This document shows positions 7,999 through 15,931 of a stretch of 64,000 nt of DNA, in pieces; position 1 is the first letter of the stretch; each line of letters starts with the position of its first letter. The DNA is taken from contig NC_009767.1 in the NCBI RefSeq assembly GCF_000017805.1, forward strand, positions 806,001 through 870,000. Reading direction: 5' to 3'. The translations under genes were made by a program, and so were the position numbers. The stretch comes from Roseiflexus castenholzii DSM 13941. GTDB lineage: Bacteria; Chloroflexota; Chloroflexia; Chloroflexales; Roseiflexaceae. A model generated the notes under the pieces. The model made no database searches and was not told the DNA's origin. It saw only the letters and a list, made by a program, of their open reading frames with translations.

Positions 7999-8946
7999 GA
8001 GCCTGGCATGCCCTTCGGAGATACACGCGGTCGGCGTTCCGCACGACGCGCACACCCGATCCACGCGAGGTGAGCGACGCGGAGCGGGCCTTCGTCGCTC
8101 CCTCCCTGACCTGCATGACCGAAGACGCCCCGCAGCGCGCCCACGCGCTGCGCGAGATGGGATCGTCCGCACGGGGGCGCTCTGGCGCATGCGGCCCAAC
8201 GATCCGCCGCCGTGGCCCACCGTCTCGCCGCCAACCCAGCGCTGGCGGCAGGCCGGGGGCGTTGCGCCGCTCGTCCATGCTCGGCGCGCGCAGTTGCGCG
8301 CCATCGAAGGGCGGGCGCCTGCGCCGCGCGCGGCGACCGTTGACGCGCGCGCCATGCCAGCGACCCCGGACAGCGGCGCGCGCGCCAGCGATGACGGGCA
8401 TCACCGCCGCACGGTCAGTACGGGCCACGTGGCGGTTGATCCGCTGGTCCAGTCGCTGGCCGTGGCGGTGCGCTGAGCCGGTCGAAGCGCGGTGCGCTGA
8501 GCCGGTTGAAGCGTCGTCACGCCCGGCAACGACCAGGAACGCGCGCAGGCGGTGCGCTGACCCGGTCGAAGCGTCGGTCGAAGCGTCGCCGCGTGGTCGG
8601 AACCGCTCCACGCCGTCACGGGCGAGTCGGGCGACATAACGTTCGTCGCCCAGGGCGATCCAGGGGAACCGTCGGCGGTCGACGCCCACGCTCACAGCAT
8701 CCGGCGGGAGGTCGTTCACCGGGCGGACGCCACACGCGGCGTCGTGCCGCTGCCGCGCCGCCGGGTCGTTGCGCGCGGCGTCGCCTGGATGGCGCGCGTT
8801 CGCGGACCGGCGCGCGATGATGCGCAGTTGCCGGAGACCGTGGCGGGAGGGCATGGGCTGGCTTTGGCGCGGCTCATGCTGAAGCGATGCGCTGAGCGGG
8901 TCGAAGCGCGGTTCATTCCCGGTATGGTCGAACGGACATAACAGGC
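7999..8946 (+). mobile_element. Decayed IS5-like insertion element, copy A
   Basis: About 948 bp, nearly identical to 11587-12534; the few differences seen by eye are near the left end. Homology between copies starts and stops at imperfect terminal inverted repeats: left GAGCCTGGCATGCCC, right end reverse-complemented GCCTGTTATGTCC. Inside is a frameshifted IS5-type transposase and several GCGCTGAGCCGGTCGAAGCG-like short repeats. No target duplication is clear. Because both copies share the same lesions yet have different flanks at the inverted repeats, the dead element appears to have moved after it decayed. Confidence 0.75.
8035..8880 (+). pseudogene. IS5-family transposase remnant, copy A
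   Basis: Pieces in different plus frames line up with IS5-type transposases. PREVSDAERAFVAPSLT and EDAPQRAHALREM come first. Then, in another frame, MRPNDPPPWPTVSPPTQRW, DSGARASDDGHH and STGHVAVDPLVQSLAVAV (the region that in live relatives reads roughly SGYDG-KRRKGSKVHLAVDTLG). Last comes LPRRRVVARGVAWMARVRG and DDAQLPETVAGGHGLALA (catalytic-Glu helix region). Frameshifts, replacement of the usual WVVER by RVVAR and many Arg/Ala substitutions mean no active enzyme. Confidence 0.7.
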
Positions 8947-9091
8947 GCTCGGGGGTAGGTGCGCTGCACCGGTCGTCCTCGTACAGGCGTTTGACGTTGT
9001 GCTGCGTGGGGGCGAAGTTCGCACGGGGTGGTGGTCACGGCGCCGGCTGGGACGGGACTGGCGTCATGGCTGGTGGCAGACCGCGCAGGCG

Positions 9092-9781
9092 CTAAGCGGC
9101 GGGTGGCTGTCCTTTCAGGGAGTGGCGGGTGGTGCGGATGTCGGCGTGGTCCATGCGTTGTTGGAGATCATCGAGCCGGTAACCGGCGTCGTTGCGCTGG
9201 TGGGCGAAGGCGGCCCGGAGGGTGTGGGCAGTGGCGCGTGTGGTGATGCCAGCGGCACGGACGGCGCCGGTGATAGCCCGTTGGCTGCCACTGACTGCGA
9301 GCGTGCGGGGGTCCACAGACAGGTCACGAGCGGGGAACACGTCGTGCCGCTCCCAGGATGTGACTGCAGCGGGATAGGTGTGGGCCAGGGCTGGAAGCAT
9401 AGAGACGGGGAGCGCGGGGTGGGCCTCGGAGCGACGGCGCACCTGCGCGAGGCGGGTGTGGAGGCTGCGTCGGCGCAGGGCTGCCAAGAGGCGCAGGCCG
9501 CTGCCGTACAGGACGCAGGCTGCCAGGTAGGGGGCGCCGTCCAGGTGTGCGAGGATGCGCCCTCCCGCATCGTGCCTGAGGTGGGGCTGGGCGTCGGTGC
9601 TGTGCCGAGCGCGGCGGGCGTGTCCATGCTTGTACCGGTGGAGGTAGGACTGCTCGGTGCGGATGGAGGAGCCGCGCAGGCGGATGTCCGAGCGGCGGCG
9701 GTCGGCGCGTTTCTTTGCTGACAGGATGGCTCTCCCCTGGCAATGGTTCTTGCCATGGAATATAATGGCTTTGGACAGCAC
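9092..9781 (-). pseudogene. Degenerate integron integrase
   Basis: Tyrosine-recombinase pieces are readable: IRTEQSYLHRYKHG (N-terminal SAM-like domain), LYGSGLRLLAALR (first catalytic Arg), then LAHTYPAA and VFPARDLSVDPRT. The last two match the extra segment found only in integron integrases, between patches II and III. AHTLRAAFAH (HxxR) and DHADIRTT (second His region) follow. The tyrosine-bearing segment (usually IYTH) is replaced by RHSLKG, and part of the N-terminal domain is missing, so it is inactive. It points away from the attC sites and cassettes on the plus strand, the canonical integron layout. Confidence 0.75.
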
Positions 9782-9860
9782 GTCGGCGGTCGAGGATGGC
9801 GCTCAGTATAGCAAAATGGAGAGTCACGCAAGATAAGACCGGGACTCGAGATAATCACAA

Positions 9861-9900
9861 GTTATACGGAACGCGAGCGCAGCGAAGCGTTCCGTATAAC
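9861..9900. repeat. Perfect 14 bp inverted repeat at the cassette boundary
   Basis: GTTATACGGAACGC and GCGTTCCGTATAAC flank a 12 nt spacer. It lies in the attI-like interval between the integrase remnant and the first attC, and its right arm ends in GTATAAC, which can serve as the R'' box of the first attC. Confidence 0.7.
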
Positions 9901-9958
9901 GGCGCGGCGGCGCTAACGCGCCTCCGCTGCGCGCAGCTCAACCGCCGCGCTGTTAGCC
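9894..9958 (+). other. attC-like recombination site 1
   Basis: A left box GTATAAC (9894-9900; alternatively CGCTAAC 9910-9916) and right box GTTAGCC (9952-9958) are joined by arms that fold on each other (TAACGGCGCGGCGG with CCGCCGCGCTGTTA). Length is 65 bp. The right half, CTGCGCGCAGCTCAACCGCC, recurs almost exactly in attC-like site 3. Confidence 0.6.
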
Positions 9959-10050
9959 GCCGCCTTGCAGAGCGTGCTCAAAATCTTTCTGCTATTTGGT
10001 GTAAAATCAAGGTAGGTAGTGGAGCATTGAGCAGATGACGGAGTAAAGCC

Positions 10051-10263
10051 ATGACACTTGATGAGAAAATCTACCAATATGTCCGCAAACTTCCCTATTC
10101 GTTTCAGGAAGAGTTATTCGATTTTGTGCAGTACCTGCTTACGAAGGCTGAACAGCAGGAAAAGCAAGACTGGGCTTTTCTGTCATTATCAGCGGCAATG
10201 CGAGAGATGGAAGATGAGCCTGAGTTGTATAGCATGTCAGACATAAAGGTGGCGTTTGCATGA
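10051..10263 (+). CDS. DUF2281-like antitoxin (cassette 1)
   Basis: 70 residues, MTLDEKIYQYVRKLPYSFQEEL followed by FDFVQYLL and a C-terminal acidic tail. Small proteins of this DUF2281-like type commonly precede PIN or PemK-like toxins and act as their antitoxins. GGAG lies 7 nt before the ATG. The stop overlaps the next start (ATGA), as in toxin-antitoxin operons. Base composition is visibly AT-richer than the chromosome around it. It sits between attC-like sites 1 and 2, in the plus orientation expected of an integron cassette. Confidence 0.7.
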   Translation: MTLDEKIYQYVRKLPYSFQEELFDFVQYLLTKAEQQEKQDWAFLSLSAAMREMEDEPELYSMSDIKVAFA

Positions 10264-10607
10264 AAAAAGCAGGGCAAATAGTTCTGTTTCAGTTTCCGCA
10301 GACCGACCTTGAAAAAGGCAAATTGCGCCCTGCTCTTTTGTTGGGAAAACTTCCAGGGGAATATGATGACTGGCTGATTTGCATGGTTTCTTCGCAGACA
10401 CGCCAGTATATTGCGGGGTTTGACGAGATTGTCAAAGAAGATGATGAAGATTTTGAGCAGAGTGGGTTGAAAGTTGCGAGTGTAATTCGAGTTGGGCGTT
10501 TAGCGGTTGTTGCTGGAGAAATTCTTCTCGGCGCAATTGGCGAAATTTCTCAAGAGCGTCTATATCGTGTGAAGCGAAACTTGTCGAACTGGTTGTCTGA
10601 AAAATAA
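10260..10607 (+). CDS. PemK/MazF-like toxin (cassette 1)
   Basis: 115 residues: KKAGQIVLFQFPQTDLEKGK, LRPALLL, DWLICMVSSQ, then SVIRVGRLAVV and a C-terminal RVKRNLSNWL. The order G-x-IVL-x-FP, KLRPALLL, hydrophobic strand and final helix is that of the MazF/PemK (SH3-like) ribonuclease fold. MazF-type toxins cleave mRNA and stall growth; activity here is inferred. It overlaps the antitoxin by 4 nt and ends 6 nt before attC-like site 2. AT-rich codon use agrees with its partner and suggests acquisition together. Confidence 0.75.
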   Translation: MKKAGQIVLFQFPQTDLEKGKLRPALLLGKLPGEYDDWLICMVSSQTRQYIAGFDEIVKEDDEDFEQSGLKVASVIRVGRLAVVAGEILLGAIGEISQERLYRVKRNLSNWLSEK

Positions 10608-10613
10608 AGCGGC

Positions 10614-10698
10614 GGCTAACAAGCACATCCATCTGACGGCTTCGCCTCCCCTTCGCTATGCTCAAGGTTGGCTCGCCGCAGGTGATGCGCCGTTGGGT
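10614..10698 (+). other. attC-like recombination site 2
   Basis: R''-like GGCTAAC (10614-10620) and R' GTTGGGT (10692-10698, fits GTTRRRY). The flanking arms are complementary: AACAAGCACATCCATCTG on the left against the complement of CAGGTGATGCGCCGTT on the right, with a few bulges as in real attC hairpins. 85 bp, directly after the toxin stop. Confidence 0.7.
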
Positions 10699-10737
10699 GC
10701 ACACTGCGAGTTTACTGCAACTATGGAGGAAAGCCCG

Positions 10738-11325
10738 ATGGATCAAAACGAAGTTGCCATTGCCTTTGACATAGTTCTTGAGGAAATAGAGAATGCTATT
10801 GCAGCGTTGAACCGAGAAGGATCTCAGGCTCTCCAAGTTGGTAAATACGATGTGGCCAGGGAATTGATGGAAAAAGGATCGCAGGTGACAGCATTTCGCA
10901 CGAAAGTCGTTGATCTTCAAAAGGAATGGATTAACATTTTTGCCGCTCTCATGCCTTCGAAAGTTCAAAAACGAAGCATAAAGGTAGATGCAAGATTAAA
11001 ACGTGGTCTTAGAACGCCAGAGGATGAGTTTCGGGCGCCTATACTGCAATGCCTTGTGGATTTGGGTGGCTCTGCCCCTATGACTGAGGTTCTCGACAGG
11101 GTAGAAAGGGTGATGAAGGACCGGCTGAATGCTTATGACCGTTTGCCCTTGCCCTCGGATTCCACCCTGATCCGTTGGCGCAATACCGCTCAGTGGGCTC
11201 GGAACGTAATGGTGAGAGAGGGTTTGCTTGCATCAGACTCTCCTCGTGGAGTATGGGAAATCACCCCTGCGGGCAGACGATGGCTTGCGGCTGCCATCGA
11301 AGCAGAAATGAAACGGCGTGCCTAA
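10738..11325 (+). CDS. Winged-helix protein resembling Mrr N-terminal domain (cassette 2)
   Basis: 195 residues. The first ~80 are helical (DQNEVAIAFDIVLEEIENAI, QVGKYDVARELMEKG). The rest resembles the DNA-binding N-terminal domain of Mrr-type restriction proteins: EFRAPILQCLVDLGGSAPMT, a variable helix, TQWARNVMVREGLL-type recognition region (here WARNVMVREGLLAS) and the wing RGVWEITPAGRRWL. No nuclease domain follows, so it is not a complete Mrr enzyme; it may be a regulator or one subunit. GGAGGAAAG precedes the ATG. The stop codon lies inside the left box of attC-like site 3. AT-richer than the chromosome. Confidence 0.65.
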   Translation: MDQNEVAIAFDIVLEEIENAIAALNREGSQALQVGKYDVARELMEKGSQVTAFRTKVVDLQKEWINIFAALMPSKVQKRSIKVDARLKRGLRTPEDEFRAPILQCLVDLGGSAPMTEVLDRVERVMKDRLNAYDRLPLPSDSTLIRWRNTAQWARNVMVREGLLASDSPRGVWEITPAGRRWLAAAIEAEMKRRA

Positions 11326-11440
11326 CCTGCGCATCAATCTGACCCGCTGCGCTCCCTCGCTCGCGGGCGGTTAGAGCTGACGCTTGCGTCGGCGCTGGCG
11401 CGCCTCCACTGCGCGCAGCTCAACCGCCGCGCCGTTGGGC
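11320..11440 (+). other. attC-like recombination site 3
   Basis: R'' GCCTAAC (11320-11326, fits RYYYAAC) and R' GTTGGGC (11434-11440, fits GTTRRRY) bracket 121 bp with partly complementary arms. The last 45 bp are very similar to attC-like site 1, as expected when sites of one integron family sit together. It overlaps the end of the cassette 2 gene. Confidence 0.72.
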
Positions 11441-11586
11441 GGCAATGACCGCCGAAGGAGACAGCGATGGAGAAGATGAACGCACGTGCAATCGTGATGA
11501 TAGGTACGGCTGCACGATTGTCCTGTACCAGGAGCCCCTAGCCTCCTTCGCACGAACAGCGGATGCGCGCGACCATAGCGGCTCGA

Positions 11587-12534
11587 GAGCCTGGTATGCC
11601 CTTCGGAGATATACGCGGTCGGCGTTCCGCACAACGCGCACACCCGATCCACGCGAGGTGAGCGACGCGGAGCGGGCCTTCGTCGCTCCCTCCCTGACCT
11701 GCATGACCGAAGACGCCCCGCAGCGCGCCCACGCGCTGCGCGAGATGGGATCGTCCGCACGGGGGCGCTCTGGCGCATGCGGCCCAACGATCCGCCGCCG
11801 TGGCCCACCGTCTCGCCGCCAACCCAGCGCTGGCGGCAGGCCGGGGGCGTTGCGCCGCTCGTCCATGCTCGGCGCGCGCAGTTGCGCGCCATCGAAGGGC
11901 GGGCGCCTGCGCCGCGCGCGGCGACCGTTGACGCGCGCGCCATGCCAGCGACCCCGGACAGCGGCGCGCGCGCCAGCGATGACGGGCATCACCGCCGCAC
12001 GGTCAGTACGGGCCACGTGGCGGTTGATCCGCTGGTCCAGTCGCTGGCCGTGGCGGTGCGCTGAGCCGGTCGAAGCGCGGTGCGCTGAGCCGGTTGAAGC
12101 GTCGTCACGCCCGGCAACGACCAGGAACGCGCGCAGGCGGTGCGCTGACCCGGTCGAAGCGTCGGTCGAAGCGTCGCCGCGTGGTCGGAACCGCTCCACG
12201 CCGTCACGGGCGAGTCGGGCGACATAACGTTCGTCGCCCAGGGCGATCCAGGGGAACCGTCGGCGGTCGACGCCCACGCTCACAGCATCCGGCGGGAGGT
12301 CGTTCACCGGGCGGACGCCACACGCGGCGTCGTGCCGCTGCCGCGCCGCCGGGTCGTTGCGCGCGGCGTCGCCTGGATGGCGCGCGTTCGCGGACCGGCG
12401 CGCGATGATGCGCAGTTGCCGGAGACCGTGGCGGGAGGGCATGGGCTGGCTTTGGCGCGGCTCATGCTGAAGCGATGCGCTGAGCGGGTCGAAGCGCGGT
12501 TCATTCCCGGTATGGTCGAACGGACATAACAGGC
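11587..12534 (+). mobile_element. Decayed IS5-like insertion element, copy B
   Basis: Direct repeat of 7999-8946 at an offset of 3588 bp, nearly identical, with the same frameshifts. Its ends are cleaner: left GAGCCTGGTATGCCC and right (reverse complement) GAGCCTGTTATGTCC match at 13 of 15 positions. With copy A it brackets the integrase remnant and the cassettes in a composite-transposon-like arrangement of about 4.5 kb. Confidence 0.75.
11623..12468 (+). pseudogene. IS5-family transposase remnant, copy B
   Basis: Same broken reading as in copy A: PREVSDAERAFVAPSLT, then a frame change to MRPNDPPPWPTVSPPTQRW, then LPRRRVVARGVAWMARVRG in a third segment after the GAGCCGGTCGAAGC repeats. The changes that distinguish it from live transposases are shared with copy A. 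Confidence 0.7.
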
Positions 12535-12714
12535 TCTAGGATACGGATGTACACCGGTGCAACGGACTCCCACAGATCTGTTTGTGATGGAAGGGAACCG
12601 GATTCGTGTCCGTTCGTCTCGATCGGCGCCATTTCGTGTTTTCCCTGGCGCCATGCCGTTCGGACGGCTCAACCGCTTGTCAATGTATGGCTGCTTCCCG
12701 TCCAGTTGTGGGCA

Positions 12715-12744
12715 TTGCGCATTGTGCTCAACCGGTGGTATGAT
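12715..12744 (+). promoter_or_regulatory. Probable promoter of the EamA transporter gene
   Basis: TTGCGC (12715-12720), 18 nt spacer, TATGAT (12739-12744) preceded by TGG (extended -10). It is 32 nt before the ATG at 12777. The rest of 12535-12776 holds nothing else recognisable. Confidence 0.45.
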
Positions 12745-12776
12745 CTGCGACGTTTCGTTTCTTCAAGCGGGCATGT

Positions 12777-13718
12777 ATGCAGACTTCATCGACCTCGACC
12801 GCTCCGACGCAACGCGCTGCATTCTCGTGGAGCGGCATGGGCATCGCGCTGCTGGCGCATACCGGCTGGGGCGCCTACCCGGTGTTAGCGCGCTATCTCC
12901 AGACGGTCAGTGATATGCCGTCGATGGCATTGCTTGGTCTTGGTAATCTGATTGCACTCGCCGTCTATCTGCCATTTGTCTGGCGTCACGTCGATAAGCG
13001 CATTTTGCGCTCGACGCTCATCTGGGGGTTCGCGCTGGTCGTGGTGTTGCGCGCCATCACCAATCTTCTGGCGGCGCGCTTCACTCTGGCGATCTACATC
13101 CAGCCGATCACGCTGATGACACCGCTCTTTGTGGCGTTGTTGAGCGCCGGGTTGTTCCGTGAACCACTGCCGCCGCTGACCTGGAGCGCTATCACGCTCT
13201 CGCTGTTGGGTGCGGCGTTGATGATGAGCGATGATGTTGGCGCCCCAGGCGTGACACTTGCGCTTACGCCTTCCGATTGGATCGGCATCACGCTGGCGAC
13301 GGCGTCGGCGCTGTGCCTGGCGATCTACATGATCCTGGTGCCGCGCACGGTCCAACATGCTGTGCCGGGAGAGGCAGTGCTCCTTATGCAGTTGGTGACG
13401 CTGACCATCGTGAGCACCGGCATCAGCCTGTTGATCGGCGAGGAGTGGGTGCGCTTCGCCGCACTTACACCGATGGATTGGTCGGTCTTTGCGGCGTTCG
13501 TGTTTGGCGTGCTGCTGGGGTCGAACCTGGGGCAGATCGTCTCGTTGCGGCGGTTAGGGGCGCCGCTGGTCAGCAGTGTCATGGCGTGGCGCCTGATCGC
13601 AACTCTGGCGCTGGCGGCGTTGCTCCTCGGTGAACGCCTCGATTCGTGGCGGCAGGTTCTGGGAGCGCTGATCGTGCTGACGACGATTACCGGCTACCTG
13701 TGGCGGCAGGGGAGGTGA
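12777..13718 (+). CDS. EamA-family (drug/metabolite transporter superfamily) permease
   Basis: 313 residues with ten predicted hydrophobic segments in two homologous halves of five. GIALLAHTGWGAYPVLARYL opens half one; DWIGITLATASALCLAIYMI opens half two. The motif FTLAIYIQPITLMTPLFVAL is the characteristic end of the first EamA repeat, and FVFGVLLGSNLGQIVSLRRL that of the second. EamA proteins export metabolites across the inner membrane; the substrate is not predictable. The start follows a weak ribosome site; an ATG 4 nt upstream is out of frame. The gene stands alone just outside the IS/integron island and converges with the STAS gene. Confidence 0.88.
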   Translation: MQTSSTSTAPTQRAAFSWSGMGIALLAHTGWGAYPVLARYLQTVSDMPSMALLGLGNLIALAVYLPFVWRHVDKRILRSTLIWGFALVVVLRAITNLLAARFTLAIYIQPITLMTPLFVALLSAGLFREPLPPLTWSAITLSLLGAALMMSDDVGAPGVTLALTPSDWIGITLATASALCLAIYMILVPRTVQHAVPGEAVLLMQLVTLTIVSTGISLLIGEEWVRFAALTPMDWSVFAAFVFGVLLGSNLGQIVSLRRLGAPLVSSVMAWRLIATLALAALLLGERLDSWRQVLGALIVLTTITGYLWRQGR

Positions 13719-13772
13719 ATGCGAGGTTCGCTATCACCTTCGGCTTCTCCCTGCCGCCGTGCTCCTCTCACA

Positions 13773-14906
13773 TCATGCCTTATGATGCGCCCCATTGCCA
13801 TTCATCAGCCCCGGCAGGAAGGCGCGCATCTCGGCGCCATTCATCAACGGTTGCCGCAGATGGGACATCGGCTCACCGCGCTCCAGTCGCTCCAGGGCTT
13901 CTTCGGGACTGCGCACCGTCTCGACATTGTGCAGATCGACTCCCAGGTGTGTCAGGGTCATTGCAACCGTAGCGGAAATGCCGCTGACGACCACCTTGCA
14001 GCCAAGGAGACGCAATGCCTGAATTGTCATCATCAACGCCTGCGCCACCGATGTGTCGATGGTGGTGACGCCGGTGATGTCCAGGATCATCAGTCTGGTG
14101 CGGTTGGCGTGGACGACTTCCAGCAAATGCGACCGCAGGATGTCGGCGCGGCGCGAGTCGATATGCCCAACAATCGGCGCAAGCAGAATGCCCTCAGCCA
14201 GCGAAACGACCGGCGTTTCCAGTGCGCTGACCAGGTTCAGCAACTCGCGCTCCGAGGCGAGTTGTTGCTGCAACTGTTCATTGGTGCGAACCAGTTTCGT
14301 CTGCTGCGTTTCGAGTTCGCGGTTGGCAACGCGCAGCGAGGAGAGCATCTCGTTCAAGAGTACGCTGAAGTGCCAGATCAGCATCATCACGAACACAACC
14401 GCCGCGCTTGCTGCGCCGATTTGCAGCACATCGCGAAACCATTCCGGCAGGGTGGAGGCAATGAAGCCTTGCGGCAACAGATGCCCGACACTGACAGCGA
14501 TCACGCTGCACAGTCCGCTGGCGGCGATCAGGCGCTTGAGCGGCTGGATGGTCAAATACTGCAACCCCAGAATCACGACCAGTAGTGGCGAGAGCGTCAA
14601 TGTCGCAAAGAGAAATGGTTGCGCCAGGAGAATGACCAACCCGCCTGCCAGCAAACCGACGCTTGTCGCCACAATAGCGGACTGGACCTTTCCCTGACGC
14701 ACGCTGCGCAACGCATAGAGCAGAATACCGCCGTTCACGATGATCGCCACGCCGCTGATACCGGTTGCGAGGTCGCGGAAGATCAACGCCAGCGCGAGAA
14801 ACACAACCCCGAACAGGAATGCGACCGGCATGTAGGCGGAGAGAAACTGACGCAGGCGGGTCATCTGCGCCTGCATTGTCGACTCGGGCATAATATCGGT
14901 GGTCAT
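13773..14906 (-). CDS. Membrane-anchored STAS-domain protein (RsbR-like)
   Basis: 377 residues. The first ~190 contain about six hydrophobic helices (starting YMPVAFLFGVVFLALALIF). A coiled linker (LRVANRELETQQTKLVRTNE) leads to a C-terminal STAS domain: ETPVVSLAEGILLAPIVGHI, RLMILDITGVTTIDTSVAQA, LLGCKVVVSGISATVAMTLT. The DITGV..IDTS segment includes the Thr/Ser phosphorylated in RsbR-type stressosome proteins. Start at 14906 is set by GGAGGG; an upstream extension overlaps the terpene synthase. Last gene of a methyltransferase-terpene synthase-STAS operon (17 nt gap). A sensory role in stress signalling is inferred from the family; its link to terpene production is unknown. Confidence 0.8.
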   Translation of the reverse strand: MTTDIMPESTMQAQMTRLRQFLSAYMPVAFLFGVVFLALALIFRDLATGISGVAIIVNGGILLYALRSVRQGKVQSAIVATSVGLLAGGLVILLAQPFLFATLTLSPLLVVILGLQYLTIQPLKRLIAASGLCSVIAVSVGHLLPQGFIASTLPEWFRDVLQIGAASAAVVFVMMLIWHFSVLLNEMLSSLRVANRELETQQTKLVRTNEQLQQQLASERELLNLVSALETPVVSLAEGILLAPIVGHIDSRRADILRSHLLEVVHANRTRLMILDITGVTTIDTSVAQALMMTIQALRLLGCKVVVSGISATVAMTLTHLGVDLHNVETVRSPEEALERLERGEPMSHLRQPLMNGAEMRAFLPGLMNGNGAHHKA

Positions 14907-14923
14907 TGTGCCAATCCCTCCAT

Positions 14924-15904
14924 TTACTGTTGCGCGACTGCCATCACCATTTCCTGCGATTTGTGCGTCGGCGCGTAGCGCGTTGCCGTCAGCGACCAAT
15001 CGCGATTGGCGCAGATCCAGAACTGCAATCCGGTGACATATTTTTCAAGCGCTGTATTGACCGCTGCATCGAAATATGGGACACAGGTGCGTTTCCGCAC
15101 AAACGTAGCGACTTCACGCGCATGAAGGTCGAGCGCGCGGTCAATGGCTTCGGGCAATGAGCATTGATGCTCGCCCTGAATGACCAGCACCAGATTGTGC
15201 CGGTCGCCGTGCTGCATTTCCTTGGGATACGACAGCACATCATTGCACCAGCAAATGATATTGTTCGCAGCCTGCTCCAGTTGCTGCACAATGCTGTGGT
15301 GACGGGCATAGAACGGCAGTTCGATCTGCTCTGCCAGTTCTATCAGATCGAAGCATGCATAGACGGCGCCCGAAAACAGGCGCGCGGCGCAATATGTCGC
15401 CACATTCGGCGTTGCACCGCGCTGCCGGTTGACCGTTTCCCAGCGATTGGCAGTAAAGTAGAGACGCACATGCTCGCTGAATCGGCGCAGCCAGTTATCA
15501 GGAGCGCGCAGTGCCAGTCGACGACGAAGATCGGCGAGCGCATAGGTCAGCGCGCAATCATGCGCCTCCGGCGTTGCGCCGTCAAGAATTGCAAGAAATC
15601 GTTCGTGCAGCGCAATCATGCGTTGGAGATCACGCCCAATGCCAGTTTCGTCGCATTGGTCATCCATGAAGAACAGCCATGCAATCCAATCGGCGGCAAT
15701 CTGCAACATCTCACGGTCCGCTCGTGGATAGGCGCGTGCAGCCAGCAAGCCATACTGGAGGCGACGACTTTTGTGGCGCAATGAGTCCGTCAACAAGCCA
15801 AACATCGCCGCCCAGGCGAGCGTTGCCTGATCGACTATATCGGCATGCGGGCTTATCGCTCCGGAAAATGGGTAGACAAGTCGTGCGCGATAGTCCTGAT
15901 CCAC
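14924..15904 (-). CDS. Class I terpene synthase
   Basis: 326 residues, the size of bacterial sesquiterpene/monoterpene cyclases. The aspartate-rich motif is DDQCDE (D81, D82, D85). The NSE triad is NDVLSYPKE (N221, S225, E229). The RY pair is R309-Y310 in LTATRYAP. All metal- and diphosphate-binding elements are intact, so an active Mg2+-dependent cyclase of prenyl diphosphates is expected. There is no proline-rich N-terminal extension like that of 2-methylisoborneol synthases. AAGGAGGAGG precedes the ATG. It lies 27 nt after a SAM-dependent methyltransferase gene and shares its operon, suggesting methylation of the prenyl precursor or of the terpene. Confidence 0.88.
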   Translation of the reverse strand: MDQDYRARLVYPFSGAISPHADIVDQATLAWAAMFGLLTDSLRHKSRRLQYGLLAARAYPRADREMLQIAADWIAWLFFMDDQCDETGIGRDLQRMIALHERFLAILDGATPEAHDCALTYALADLRRRLALRAPDNWLRRFSEHVRLYFTANRWETVNRQRGATPNVATYCAARLFSGAVYACFDLIELAEQIELPFYARHHSIVQQLEQAANNIICWCNDVLSYPKEMQHGDRHNLVLVIQGEHQCSLPEAIDRALDLHAREVATFVRKRTCVPYFDAAVNTALEKYVTGLQFWICANRDWSLTATRYAPTHKSQEMVMAVAQQ

Positions 15905-15931
15905 GGGCCTCCTCCTTCATCGCATACGATC

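Noticed and set aside
7946..8854. A 302-residue minus-strand frame, repeated as a 340-residue frame at 11420-12442
   Set aside because: It is antisense to the decayed IS5-like element; the plus strand shows transposase motifs, and the minus frames have Arg/Ala-rich shadow composition.
9115..9858. 247-residue minus-strand frame overlapping the integrase
   Set aside because: Pro/Thr/Ser-rich shadow; recombinase motifs appear only in the frame of 9092-9781.
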